This document shows positions 33,264 through 45,756 of a stretch of DNA of 64,000 nt, one piece after another. Each line of letters starts with the position of its first letter. Position 1 is the first letter of the stretch. A program made the translations under genes and the position numbers. Source of the stretch: Portulaca oleracea (taxonomy: Eukaryota; Streptophyta; Magnoliopsida; Caryophyllales; Portulacaceae); NCBI GenBank assembly GCA_029582165.1, contig CM055882.1, forward strand, positions 18,245,867-18,309,866, read 5' to 3'. The notes under the pieces were generated by a model. That model did no database searches, was not told the origin of the DNA, and worked only from the letters and a program-made list of their open reading frames with translations.

Positions 33264-36200
33264 TCAGTTAAGATCTCTGAGCCGACGCAACCCAATTTTA
33301 TCAACTAACTTTTCAAACTTTGCTGTCGGGAGTGACTTAGTAAATAAATCCGCTAAATTCTCACTAGAGCGGATCTGTTGAACATTAATTTCGTTTTTCT
33401 TTTGGAGATCATGGGTGAAAAAGAACTTTGGTGAGATATGCTTAGTTCTATCACCTTTGATGTACCCCGCTTTCAGTTGAGCTATACATGTTGCATTATC
33501 CTCATATAAAATTGTTGGGACATCATTTTCTGAAGTCAAGCCACAAGATCCCCGAATGTGTTGAATTACAGATCTTAACCAAACACATTCTCTACTAGCC
33601 TCGTGAATTGCTAAAATTTCAGCATGATTAGAAGAGGTGGCTGTTATAGTCTGTTTCATAGAACACCAAGAAATGGCAGTTCCACCACAAGTAAGTACAT
33701 ATCCAGTTTGCGAACGGGCATTATGGGGATCAGATAAATATCCGGCGTCAGCATAGCCAATCAGACTCGTTTTGACTTCACGAGGATAGTATAAACCCAT
33801 ATCCATCGTACCTCGAAGGTATCGAAATATATGTTTAACTCTGTTCCAATGACGTTGTGTTGGGCATGAACTAAACCTTGCTAGCAAATTCACAGAAAAG
33901 GAAATATCCGGTCGTGTATGACTTGCTAGATACATTAGTGCCCCTATAGCACTTAAATATGGTACTTCAGGACCAAGGAGTTCCTCGTCATTTTCAGGGG
34001 GTCTAAAAGGATCCTTTTCCACATCAAGTGATCTCACCACCATTGGGGTACTTAAAGGGTGTGCATTGTCCATGTAAAAGCGTTTTAACACCTTTGCTAC
34101 ATAAGCTGACTGGTGCACAAAAACTCCATTATCAAAATGTTCAACTTGTAAGCCAAGACAAAACCTGGTTTTACCCATGTCTTTCATTTCAAACTCTTTC
34201 TTTAAGCAATCTGTTGCTTTTCGGAGCTCTTCTGGAGTTCCAATAATGTTTAAATCGTCAACATAAACGGCAATTATAACAAATTCAGACCCCGATCTTT
34301 TTATGACGATGCATGGGCAGATGGGATCATTTGTGTAGCCTTCTTTCAATAAATACTCACTAAGACGATTATACAACATTCGTCCAGATTGCTTTAAGCC
34401 ATACAGAGATCTATTCAATTTGATTGAGAAAAGTTCTCGAGGTTTCTTATTTGCTTCAGGTAATTTAGTAGATGTCGTTATCAAATTTCCCGTATAAGTA
34501 AGCTGTAACGACATCCATGAGATGCATAGTGAGATTTTCATGAATTGCCAGACTTAATAGGTATCGAAATGTAGTGGCATCAACTACAGGGGAGTACGTT
34601 TCCTCATAATCGATACCCGGCCTTTGAGAAAACCCTTGTGCAACAAGTCGTGCTTTATATCTTACAATCTCATTTTTCTCATTTCGTTTTCTTACAAAAA
34701 CCCATTTGAATCCCATAGGTTTGATACCCTTTGGCGTACGGACTACGGGTCCGAATACTTCTCTTTTTGTGAGTGAATCTAATTCCGCCTTAATGGCATC
34801 CTTCCATTTTGGCCAATCTTCTCTTTGTCTACATTCCTCAAGAGACCGCGGTTCATGATCCTCGTTTTCATTCATGATAGTGAGCGCTATATTATATGAA
34901 AACATTGTATCGACGTCGATTTCATGTCGGTTCTATCTTCTCCCAGTAATGACATAATTAATTGAGATCTCATCATTTTCGTGATTTTCAGGTACCTGAA
35001 CTTGAGGTGCGACTTCCTCATTTGTCATGTTTAGGGACTCTTCTAGAGTCAATATTTCCTCATGTTGGTTATCGTTATTCTTTGCTCCTTTTCTTTTTCG
35101 AGGATTTTTATCTTTGGAACCGACTGGCCTACCACGCTTCATTTGTGGTCTAGGCTCATTTGTAATAATGTTTTGTCCTACAGTGACATCAATTCTACGA
35201 GGAGCATTAGCAGCTGGGACAAAGGATTTAGTGACTCTCTTTAGGTCAGAAAAGGCATCTGGCAATTCATTTGCAAAGTTTGCAGACGAATTATGTTTTG
35301 AACTTCCAGTTCACATTGTTTTGTACGAGGATCAAGATATGTTAATAATAATTCATTCCAACTTATCTCCTTGTCCATCTGCTTATTTTCTCCCCCTAAT
35401 GTTGGGAAGACTGCCTCATCAAAATGACAGTCAGCAAACCTTGCTGTAAACATATCTCCAGTTGCTCGCTCTAGATACTTAATTATGGATGGAGATTCGT
35501 ACCCAACATATATTCCCAATCTTCTTTGGGGTCCCATCTTAGTGCATTGTGGTGGGGCAATTGGAATATACACCGCATATCCAAAAGTTCGTAGATGGGA
35601 GATATCAGGTTCATGCCCGTAAATCAATTGTAGGGGGGAATATTCTTCATAATCTGTCGGCCTTATGCGGATCAATGCCGCGGCATGCAATATAGCATGT
35701 CCCTAAGCACTAATGGGAAGCTTTGCCCTCATAAGTAATGGTCTTGCAATTAGTTGCAAGCGCTTGATAAATGATTCTGCAAGACCATTTTGCGTATGGA
35801 CATGTGGCACTGTATGCTCTACCTCTATGCCAACTGATATACAAAAATTATCAAAGGCTTTTGATGTGAATTCACCAGCATTATCAAGACGGATTTTCTT
35901 GATAGTATGATCTAGAAAATGTGCTCGTAATTTAAACAATTGAGCTAGCAATCTTGCAAAAGCCAAGTTGCGGGTTGATAATAAACACACATGTGACCAT
36001 CTCGTTGATGCATCAACTAAAACCATAAAGTATCTGAAGGGTCCACATGGTGGGTCTACTGGACCACAAATATCACCTTGTATGCGTTCCAAGAACTTGG
36101 GAGATTCAACCCCCACCTTAAGTGGTAGTGGTCTTATGATTAATTTTCCTTCAGAGCAAGCCGGGCATGTGAACTCACTAGATTGAGGGATCTTCTGGCC

Positions 36201-36812
36201 CCTTAAATTATGTCCATATGAGTTTTTTGTAATTTTCCGCATTGTGTTTGATCCAGGGTGCCCCAATCTATCATGTCATATGATAAATTCTTTGTCGTTA
36301 GTAAACTTCTGGTTTACTAAAGTATGTGCTTCAATTAGGTTAATCATTGTTTGGTGTAACTCAGAGGATAATGATGGTAATTTTTCTAACACACATCTTT
36401 TGCCTAAGGCAAACTTTATAATATGCAAATATTCAACATTGATTATTCTAGTTGCCTCAATATAATATCCATTTCTGCGAATATCCTTGAAACTTAATAG
36501 GTTTCTTTGAGACTTCTTGGCGGAATACAATGCATCATCAATATGAAATATAGTCCCACAGGGTAGTGTTATATGAGCTCTTCCGGAGCCTTCGATTAAA
36601 TTTGAACTACCTGAAATAGTACTAAGATTTGCTTCTTTCATCAATAAATAAGAAAAATAGTTCTTATTCTTCAAAATAGTGTATGTTGTTGCACTGTCTG
36701 CAAGACACATATCCCCTCCTTTGTTCATGGCTCCAATCAAAGAATTTTCCATAACTATAAACAAAGTTAGAAGAGAGGAAAAAAAATTATAAAGCGTCCA
36801 TAGAGCATACAT
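33264..36812 (-). pseudogene. copia-1 pol: protease, integrase, RT, RNase H
   Basis: Protease: MCLADSATTY at ~36690-36700. Integrase: zinc-binding HDRLGHPG (an in-frame TGA lies just before it, about 36283) with CPACSEGK, then the core with Asp in QGDICGP (~36074), Asp in RLDNAGEF and Glu in NGLAESFIKR, spaced as D-x35-E. RT: DVVTAYLYGKFDNDIY, then a frame break near 34500, NRSLYGLKQSGRMLYN and the catalytic YVDD at ~34254-34265. RNase H: GYADAGYLSDPHNARSQTGY and SSNHAEILAIHEASRECVW, ending with ENLADLFTKSLP. Frames also break near 34930 and 35700. The catalytic residues survive but the polyprotein is broken in several places. Confidence 0.9.
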
Positions 36813-36959
36813 TTAACCATCAAAGTCCTTAAAAGGCATTGAGCTAAAAAAAAATAAAATCAAAGAAAAACAATACAATATTGGAAAACAACCTTCATAA
36901 TGTAACTAATGCAAAAATGAAAACCATCAAAACTTTTAAGATCCTATTTCTTGACATTC

Positions 36960-37984
36960 TTAATATTCGACATTGCCATCGCCAATGAGATGACCAATTT
37001 TCCCTTCAGGGTGGGCAAAGAAATCGGAAACATCCAGGTGCGACACATTGATGGGATGTTCACTAGCATCCTCTTGTATAAAGTTGGTCTCTATTTGTTT
37101 TCCTTTGTTCTTTAGTGATGCTTGATAGAGATCAACAAGATGTTTCGGCGTACGACAGGTACGTGACCAATGTCCGTGTCCTCCACAACGGTAGCATAGG
37201 CTTTCCACATTATTTTTGCCTTGGTCCCTGTTTTCCCTCTTCTGGTAGGGATGTGATCTTTTAGTGGAATTATCACGACCACGACCACGACCACGACCCC
37301 ATCCACGTCTACTGCTATCATGGCCTCGGCTACTAGCATAGCCTTTATTTTCTCTACGATCATTGGGTTTGTATGTTGCCACATTCGCTTCAGGGAATGG
37401 AGCAGAGCCAGTAGGACGGGTCTCATGGTTTTTCATCAAAAGCTCGTTGTTTTGCTCAGCTACAAGCAGGCAAGAGATGAGATCCGAATACTTTTCAAAA
37501 CCCTTTTCACGATATTGTTGTTGCAAAATTAAAATTACTTGCGTGAAAAGTAGTAAATGTTTTTTTCCAGCATGTCCTCATGTGTGACTGTTTAACCACA
37601 CAATTTCAGTCGTGAGGTGATTCGAAAAACTACTGAATTATATTCGGCCACAGTTTTGTAGTCTTGAAACCTGAGGTGCATCCATTCGGATCGAGCTTTT
37701 GGGAGGATAACTGTTTTCTGGTGGTCATACCTTTCTTTCAGATTGGTCCAGAGTTCTAAAGGGTCTTCAATTGTGAGGTATTCTGTTTTTAAACTCTCAT
37801 GGAGGTGGTGGCGTAAAAAGATCATAGCTTTGGCCTTTACTTGATCAGTTGCTTGATTTCCATTTTTAATAGTCTCTCCTAAGCCTCTAGCCGCCAAATG
37901 AATTTTAGCATCAAGGACCCATGCTAGATAATTATCTCCAGATATGTCAAGGGCAATGAACTCGAGTTTGGCCAAATTCGACAT
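36960..37984 (-). pseudogene. copia-1 gag
   Basis: The minus-strand ATG at 37984 opens MSNLAKLEFIALDISGDNY, then LAWVLDAKIHLAARGL, the capsid-like region of copia gag, and the SEWMHLRFQDYKTVAEYNS block. A frame change near 37530-37600 separates this from the nucleocapsid part, which has an Arg/Gly-rich run and the CCHC knuckle CYRCGGHGHWSRTC at ~37155-37200. Gag ends near 36960 and pol follows in a different frame. Confidence 0.85.
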
Positions 37985-38625
37985 GGTACTATCATGAACA
38001 TATAATTGATATGTTAGAAAAAGAACATAAAATAAACCACGTCAACAATAATGTACGTATGCATTGCAACTTAACCGAATATATGCAACAATGATTCTTA
38101 ATAAAACGGTCAGATGCAAAATACATCATATTAAAATTGATACACAGTAGGAGGCCTAATTGAAAGATCAAGAGCATATTGTAAGACACCTTTTTATTAC
38201 GAGCTAGTATGTATCAATAGTAATTGTGCAAATTCATATTATGAGTTCAAAGAGGAGAACAAGTGGCTACATGTTCATTGACTATTAACTGACAATTATT
38301 ACTGCATATATTAATTGGAAGATTCATGTGTATGAAGAAGCAAGATATGCGAATTGGTTAATAGTGATCATTAAAACACAATATTACGAAATAGACAAGC
38401 TTCGTGTATAGTTTTCATCCATTGGTAATGCGTATTCTATTAAAGCAATCAATATAATTTAGACAAATATATAATCCGTCAATCAAAACCTCATAAGCAT
38501 TAATAGTTTTGTTGTACCATTAATTAACAGGTATACGATAAAAACCACACATAGACTTAATTAACCACATATTGAAAAAAAAAAAACTTGTCATCAATCA
38601 ATCCACGAAATTAGATTTATTTAGA

Positions 38626-39001
38626 GGGAACTTCAGGTTCCATCAATTAATCCTCGGAATTAGATTTATTTAGATGGAACTTCAGGTTCACTAACTAAAT
38701 TAGACGAAAAGAAAAAAAAACATCTGAAGTGAACATCTGATTCACTAAAATTCTAATCTATGGTTGAACTTCTGGTTCACCGATAAATTGAAGAAAGTTT
38801 CAATGACGGAGTGAACTTCTAGTTCACCAAATAAAATTAGACGGAAAGAAGAAAAAAAAAATACTTGAAGTGAACTTCTGGTTCACTAATATGATAAGAT
38901 TTGGATGAACTTCTGGTTCACCAATTATATATAGTTGGAGTGAACTTCTGGTTCACTAATAAGATAAAATAAACTTTATTTGGACGAACTTCTGGTTCGT
39001 C
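38626..39001 (-). repeat. nine hairpin units in the copia-1 leader
   Basis: The motif GTGAACTTCTGGTTCAC and variants occur nine times between the 5' LTR and gag. Each can fold with a TTCTG-like loop. Stems differ while remaining paired: GGAAC/GTTCC near 38626, GTGAAC/GTTCAC at several sites, GACGAAC/GTTCGTC near 38983. The spacing varies from about 30 to 55 bp. Confidence 0.85.
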
Positions 39002-39136
39002 AATGAAGAAAAATTGTTGTCCATAATGAATACAAATAAATTAGTAGACAATAATTTGACTACGGAGTGTCGCATACCTTCGATCAATTATCGAAAAATT
39101 CGGGAACCGATTGGTTAGAGATTGGTGCTGATAACG

Positions 39137-39360
39137 TGTTATGAAACAATAATAGACGAACGCGATACAGAGAGAATAATATAGAAGAACAATAGAGACA
39201 CAGAGAGATTGAGGGAGGAGAATGAGCGATACTTTATTCATAACCCACAAGGGGTGTTTATACTAATTACATAATGGGATTACATAAGAGAAATCCTCCT
39301 AAACCCTAACCCCCTAAGAGATATTGATGGACATTCACAAAAATATATTATTTTATAACA
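39137..39360 (-). repeat. copia-1 5' LTR
   Basis: It is the upstream LTR in the minus-strand direction. A segment reading CGTTATCAGCACC on the minus strand follows it, where the primer-binding site should be; this is not the common initiator-Met site. Confidence 0.9.
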
Positions 39361-39788
39361 ATAATGTGTTTATTGTAATTGTTTCTTGAAGTGTTAATTA
39401 TTATGATTATTAATAAATAATGTGTTTATTGTAATTGTTACTTGAAGTGTTAATTATTATGATTATTAATATATAATGTGTTTATTGTAATTGTTACTTG
39501 AAGTGTTAATTATTATGATTATTAATAAATAATGTGTTTATTGTAATTGTTACTTGAAGTGCTAATTATTATGATTATTAATATTATTATTGATAATGTT
39601 TAGGGTTTAGTGTTTAGGTTTATGCATGTTATTGTTAATATTATTGTTATTAATATTATTGTTATTATGATTAATAATGTTATTGTTATTGTCACTATTA
39701 TTCTAAGTGAGTAGTTTTATTGTAAGTTATTATTTAGTATAATTTGGTAAATATTGAGGTAATTAATGAATGTCACATTGTTCTGTAG

Positions 39789-42267
39789 GTTGAGTTAGAG
39801 GAGTTGGCGGAGACGGTGTTGATTATTCACCGTTCTTTGCGACAGAAGATGTGTTTGAAAATCTAGAAGCAGTGCTTGAGTGGGCCAATGAAATAGCTCG
39901 GGGCATTGGGTTTAGGTTTGTAAGGGCATCATACTAGCAAAAAGATTTAGACAGTCCGCGCAGGTGTTACTTGAAGTGTTTTAGGTACGGCAAATATCGC
40001 GGGAAAATTACTGATCTTGATGCAGCAGCGATTGGTCGATCGACGTCGACGAAGGTGTGCGGTTGTAAATTTGCCATTGTAGCGTGGACTCGTAATGAAA
40101 CGGAATGGCGAGTTCGTGTTTGCGATGGAGACAGGGGGAAGCACAATCATCGATTCATCATGCACGAGGAAGGACATCGTCACGGACACCCATTGAACTC
40201 TGAGATGAAACAACATGTGCGTGAAATGACCGACACGGGGTGCACGCCGACCACGATACAGACATCGCTGGAGATAAAGTTCCCTGGTTGTAATTCAAAC
40301 GCTCGACAAATATACAACGAGCGGGCAAAGATGCGCGCCGTGGGTATGGATGGGAGGACAACTGCCCAACTACTCTCCACTTGGCGAAAGTTGGCGGGTA
40401 CGTCTCATATACAAACTTTGATGATGATGACAATCTTCGTCAGCTTTTTTTATGTCACCCGTACTCGTTGAAGTTGCTCCGTATGTACCCGAATGTAATT
40501 CTCATCGACAGTATATATATATGACAAACAAGGCAAAGTGGCCCTTATGCGAGCTGGTAGGCGTGACACCAACTAACCAAAACTTTCAGGTTGCTTACTC
40601 GTTCATACGGGACGAGAAGAAGGATTCCTATGAGTGGTTGCTTTGGAAGTTGCAAGAGTTGTTGGGTCCCGATGTTAAGCCGGGTGTGTTTGTGACGGAC
40701 AAGGAGTATGGGTTGAGTGGAGCTATTGCCAATGTCTTCCCAGGTGTGCCTCACCTTTTGTGCATATGGCATATTGGGAACGATGTGGAGAATATAGTCA
40801 ACACACTTACTGGGGGGGGGAAGAAGAATGGTTGCGGGCTACATTTCAAACATCATTTCTGGAACCCCATTGTTTATGCCAAGACTGTTGACATTTTCGA
40901 CATGAAGTGGATGATTCTCCAAAGCGTGTGGATTGGAAAAAACAAAGAAGTTGTGAAGTATCTGAATGATACGTGGATGCCGTCTAAGGATAAATTTGTT
41001 TGTGCTTTCACCGGCAAGGTCCCTCACTTTGGGAACACTGCGACTTCCAGGGTGGAGAGCCAGCATTCTACTCTGAAATATTATATCGAAAGTGGGAGAG
41101 GCACATTTGAGTGTGTCTTTGTGAGGATTCACCATCATTTGGAGAATCAACATACCGAGATTCGGAGGGCACTTGAACAGTCTAGGAGTGTGCACAGATA
41201 TCATAGGGAATCTCGATTCCTCAAGCATTTGCACGGGCATGTTTCTCATCCTGGGACTTGAAGCTGTTTGAGTTGCTCGTTCAACAGGTTCGGGAGCAAG
41301 ATCCAGCTGTGATACGCGACATAACCCAGGTCATCCACGAGAAGTTGAATCCCGAGAGTGTCGATATTCCTGATCCAGAGATCAACCCCCCACGCATCAG
41401 GAGACCCAAAACATCCAGATCCACCAGACGCGAGCCCAATGGGTTTGAGTACGGCCGAAGATCGGGTCGTGGTAGCAAGACTACGACGAACTCATTGAGA
41501 AGAAAGGGATCCAGTTCTTCTTCCGTCGGGATGGGTGAAACAGGTTTGATTTTCCTTATCTATTTTTATAATATAACAAAAAAACTATATGCTCTTATTT
41601 TTAAGACTGATGTGTCTTTTGATGTGCAGTTATTTCCAGGATGTGTAAAGATCCATTCCCGTACAAGGACGATGTGCAACATTTCTTTCTACCATATATT
41701 GTTGAGTCGGATGGAAGCAGCGAGTTCATATGCATTGCCGAGGCAGGTTTCGGGGGCCAAGGACAATGGTAAAGTGTTAGGAGTACAATGGAAAGTGAAT
41801 TGTTGGCGCGTCCTAACATGTATTTGGCGTCACACTTTGGGTGTCGGGATGAGTACAATAAATCACTCAGTCGGATAAGTGGTAACATGGTTGCACCAGC
41901 CGCGTTTGAATTTTGGATGTCGACTCCTGCGCATTTATTTTCAGCAGCGACAATGTTGAACATTATGTGGATCAACATTGCAACACCACATGGTCAATTT
42001 AAGCAGATAGCTGAGACATGTATATCAATGTTACCCTTGAAAGCAGGACCTGGAATGAGGGGACCAGCAAAAATATTTGGAATAGTGTATGCACACAAGT
42101 GTCATCATATTCTTCTTCATTTACACGATCAGTGCCCTCTACCATTGGTTCATACTAGGTGGCACCGAGGGAGAGACCGTACTGTTGAAGGTTGGGATGA
42201 GCCGTTTAAGGCTCGTATTGATCAATGGAAAGGTCTTAGGGATGCTCAAACCAAATCTTTGTCTTAG
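39789..42267 (+). pseudogene. MULE-2 transposase (FAR1-like DNA-binding, MULE core, OTU-like tail)
   Basis: After a CTGTAG acceptor the sequence reads VELEELAET, then a frame change, FFATEDVFENLEAVLEW, FRFVRASY and a stop near 39926. The FAR1/WRKY-GCM1-like region follows (CYLKCFRYGKYRG, CKFAIVAWTRNETEWRVRV, GKHNHRFIMHEEGHRHGHP). Two more frame changes (~40405 and ~40515) bracket NVILIDS, the first catalytic Asp. VFVTDKEYGLSGAIANVFP holds the second, and CIWHI and TSRVESQHSTLK complete the core. After a break near 41260 a basic linker leads to an intron (41540-41626) and a C-terminal region resembling the OTU-like domain of this MULE group (LPYIVESDGSSEF; FEFWMSTPAHLFSAA; LLHLHDQCPLPLV), which lacks the DGNCGF catalytic motif. 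It is a pseudogene. Confidence 0.8.
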
Positions 42268-42533
42268 GTATTAAACTATATGCTCATATATGTATTTGGT
42301 TAACATGACATTGTCTCAAAGGCGCTTGTTACATTCTTGTTCATTTTTTTTTAAGTGGTGGTGAATAATTTTAAATAAAATGCACAACATTAAAACCAAC
42401 AATTAAAATACTCGACAATACATCAAGTCTACGATACAACCACACAAATTTAAACTTACATCTGTCTTAAAACGAAAGACAGTAAAACTAGAAATTAAAA
42501 TGTTCGACACAAATTAAAAATTAACAACTAATT
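42268..42533. other. spacer between convergent MULE-2 genes
   Basis: AT-rich 3' region of both genes; no further feature is seen. Confidence 0.5.
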
Positions 42534-44637
42534 CTACTCCTCCTCCTCCCCCTGGTCGTCTAGCTGCTCGGGGACCTGGATATTCAATTGTGCGCACCAT
42601 TGAGTATACAGATCATACATAGCTGTGAAACTGTGATCACTCACTTGCCTTGTCGATTCGTGAGGACTAGGTGGCTGCAACATCGTCTGCGCTAGTTCCG
42701 CCCACAAATATGCATACTATGAAAAAAATTAGAAAATTAAAATAATAACACAAAACATTGGTTAGCTTATAATTGAGTAAAATATGCAAAACTAATATTA
42801 AAGTATGCTTAGGGGTTTGTACCTGTTCGAGGGACCGCGATTCATCGATTGTGGATTAGCTGGTGGAGGTGTTGTTGATCAAAAATTTATGAGAATGTAC
42901 CACAAACCAATCGTTATATGCATCATCCACTTCCCACGGCACACGTTTTGTGCGTGGCAGAGCCGTCAGGGACAATATGTTACCAAAGGGAAATGTCCCC
43001 TAAGCAGTGTTGACGCTGAACTCATCAAAATCCAATTTGTACGGCCCCTTGGCCGGTCGTTCAGCTTTCCTAGGGCGGGCAACATTGGGGGACATGTTGT
43101 CGGTGCCCTATCTGACGGACAATGCGATCAGGAATGTACAACTCTGTCACGTCATATGCACGAATGGGGCCCATGTACAACGTCCTCTGGTAGGTCCTGT
43201 AAGGTGTACCTCCATAAGGGCACTAACACACCTTATCGGGCGTCAACGCGTCCAGAGAGGCCCTCAACGCCCGTAGGCGTGGCTCTGATCTAACCGTGTG
43301 ACTCGGAAACCACCTGACCGCGCGAGGTCCCCGAACCGGTTGCTCACTGTGTGGCCTAAATGAGGGAAAGTATTCATATATCCAGACCTGCAAAAGGGTC
43401 AAACAAACACCTAGCTATCTTCGCTGTCCCAGCCCTGCTCGCCATCCCTAACTGTCAATACAGGTACGCCAGTGTAATCGTACCCCAAGCAACTATATCA
43501 ACAAGATCAGTGCTAGGCTAGGGATGCGGAGGAACTCTATCCCTCGACTTGTCCACGAGGATAGTGTTTCCCAACAAGCTCAACAACCATGCCCGTATCC
43601 TATGGGGAATGGGGTACATGGGCGAAACAGCAACCGACCTCAAATCGACATCAGTCATGGCACCCTTTGTCATAAATGCTTATTTTCTTTAGTTCCGGCA
43701 TAGGCTTCATGAAAATAGCCGACACGAACTCGTTAACCGCTGCCCGATCAAGACAATCAGGCATCACACCATCAACTGGAAGGCCCAAAATGTGTTCCAC
43801 ATCATGCAACATGATAGTCATTTCACCAAAGGGAAGGTGAAATGTGTTCGTATCGGGTTGCCACCTCTCAACGAAGGCCGAGATCAGTGTCATATCGATG
43901 TTTTCATACATTAAATCTACCAAAGAGGTCAGTTGGACATTTTACAGTGCACTCTGTCATACGGGATCCATTGAGGACCTCATTGACCTCAATTCCCTCA
44001 ACGCATTCCTCTTCGTCACGCACTCAAGAACTGCAGTCGCCGAACGCTCCCGACCATCCCATATTACCCGAGCGATGTGACCTCCAAAGCTCGGTATAAT
44101 GTCCCCCAATTGTGGTCCCCCGGGAACATTACTGTCAATCTTCCAGTCTTCCTCATTTCTCCGGCTCCTCTTATGCCTGATGCCGCTGCTGCTGGTCGCC
44201 CCAGCCTCACCACCTGCCTCTCCCCAATGTCGAAGTGGGGCAAACCTCCCTGGTGCATCTCTCAACGGCTCGAACCCCGTTCGCCTGTAGACTGAAGTAG
44301 GAGGAGGCGCTACAGAAGTAGGGATCGCCCCCGGGACTTCAGGCTCTGTCCCCTCGTCCCCCGTTATCTCCGTGTCGGTTAAGTAATCAATATGTTCATT
44401 GACATGGTCAATGAAGCCTTGCGTGGTCTGACTGTGCGTGTCCTCGGCTGGCCTACCGCATTAACAAGTGCTCCAATACCTCGGTCAGCACGTCGTGCTG
44501 ACGCAGTCACATTACGTCGGTGCACGTCGTGCTGACGCAGTCACATTACGTCGGTGCGGGTCCCCAGTTTCACCCTCCCTCCAACCAGACGGAAGCCGGT
44601 TCGACCTATCTAGAAACCCCTTGCCCCTACCTACCAT
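42534..44637 (-). pseudogene. plant mobile domain (PMD) gene carried by MULE-2
   Basis: The minus-strand ATG at 44637 opens MVGRGKGFLDRSNRLPSG. A disordered region leads to the PMD at 43400-43930: LISAFVERWQPDTNTFHLPF, GEMTIMLHDVEHILGLPVDG, then IRAWLLSLLGNTILVDKSRD and WGTITLAYLY. Further on VDDAYNDWFVVHSHKFL precedes a CAG|GTACAA donor near 42822. A final exon (42534-42717) after a TTTTCATAG acceptor ends in a Glu-rich tail. A 34-bp tandem duplication (44489-44556) shifts the frame near the start, and stops and frame changes occur through the PMD. PMD proteins are a plant family that occurs both as host genes (MAIN-like) and inside transposons; here the convergent position inside a MULE points to a passenger gene. 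Confidence 0.8.
44484..44556. repeat. 34-bp tandem duplication with 19-bp palindrome
   Basis: A 34-bp unit starting CACGTCGTGCTGACGCAGTC occurs at 44489-44522 and 44523-44556. The first copy overlaps the perfect palindrome GTCAGCACGTCGTGCTGAC (44484-44502). The 34-bp length breaks the PMD frame. Confidence 0.9.
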
Positions 44638-45756
44638 TTTAGATCACCTCCATAATAATAAAATAAATATTTAACTATACACAACTGCTTATAAGGAAAT
44701 TCATCGTTCATGAAATAATTGCCCAAAACCCTAAACAGTGCAACCTATAATTTCCTTATTGCATTATGTTCAAAAGATTTTAAATTAGGGCTTCCTAACA
44801 CTACAAATTAATTTTTAACACTACAAATTAATTTTTAACAGTTTATTATTTACACTCTACATGAAACAAGTTATATTTATGCCCTAAATTAAATAATAAC
44901 AATAATATTAACATTTACAGTGATAATTAACATAATAACAATTACAATTAAATTAAATTAAATAATAACAATAAGAATCACCATAATAATAACATTCATC
45001 TTTAAATATAATATATAATTTTTATAACACTATTGACAACAAAATTACAATTAATAAATATTCATCTTTTACAACATTATAATTATTAACATTATTATTA
45101 CTAATATTATCATAAATACATAATTAATAAAATACATTAACAACAATAATAACAATAATATTAACAATAATATTAATAAAAACAATATTAACATTTACAA
45201 TGATAATTAACATAATAACAATTACAATTAAATTAAATAATAACAATAACAATCACAATATTAATAATAACATTCATCTTTTAAATATAATATATAATTT
45301 TTATAACATTATTGACAACAAAATTACAATTATATTAAATATTTATATTTTACAATATTATAATTATTACATTACTATTAATAAACCTAATTAATTAAAA
45401 AAAAAAATTTGGGTCGGTGCCCCATGACCCACGCAAAGCACGCTTGTTGTCACGTGAGGGAGCCGCAAACGCAGCGCATTGTGTATTTTTTCGGAAAAAT
45501 CAGGTTTTCATGCTTTTTTTTCAAATTTCAAATTCATATTTAACAATTATAAACACATAAAACTTATAAGAATTTCGTCGATTTCAATCCCCGGGAAGAT
45601 GTTGATGTTGTAGCGTCTCTCGTCATCGTCGGTTGAGAGCGTTTTTTAGAGAGATAAACTAGAAAGAAGATGGATAGTGAGATTATGAGGGTGAGGGACG
45701 TAATTGAAAATTATAATAAAAAGGTGGGCAACAGATAGTAAGCGGGTTCTATATTT
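44638..45756. other. MULE-2 right arm, AT-rich, no gene
   Basis: Very A/T-rich sequence with a direct duplication of about 110 bp (around 44930 and 45195, both with GATAATTAACATAATAACAA), then a GC-rich block (45410-45520) and the right terminal repeat. An Asn/Ile-rich frame at 45200-45394 is low-complexity and not a gene. Confidence 0.6.

Larger units (their letters stand above)
32821..39360 (-). mobile_element. Ty1/copia element copia-1, minus strand
   Basis: LTRs of about 224 bp lie at 32821-33043 and 39137-39360. On the plus strand they read (T/C)GTTATGAAAC ... TTATAACA. Perfect 5-bp duplications ATAAT flank it (32816-32820 and 39361-39365). On the minus strand the order is LTR, putative primer-binding site (~39119-39136), hairpin-rich leader, gag, protease, integrase, RT, RNase H, purine run AAGGGGGAG and LTR, the Ty1/copia order. 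Coding frames are broken, so it cannot move by itself. Confidence 0.92.
32764..39590. repeat. 56-bp minisatellite, five units, split by copia-1
   Basis: Units opening TGTGTTTATTGTAATTGTT start at 32764 and 32820 (completed at 39366), then 39421, 39477 and 39533, an exact 56-bp period. The copia element sits inside the second unit. Removing it with one ATAAT copy restores the period. Confidence 0.85.
32080..45754 (+). mobile_element. MULE-2, Mutator-like element with passenger PMD gene
   Basis: The ends share an inverted segment: CGTCGCCTACCTTTTTACTA at 32101-32120 against the complement of 45715-45735 (TGTTGCCCACCTTTTTATTA), with matching outer spacing to ATATA. I could not find a duplicated target site, so the exact ends are uncertain. 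Inside are a transposase (exon 1 at 32254, main part 39789-42267), a convergent plant mobile domain gene (42534-44637) and, on both sides, a GC-rich block next to A/T-rich repeats. The copia element at 32821-39360 is a later insertion. Confidence 0.7.

Noticed and set aside
38626..39001. CRISPR-like array
   Set aside because: Repeats are short dyads with irregular spacing inside a plant retrotransposon leader; CRISPR arrays do not occur here.
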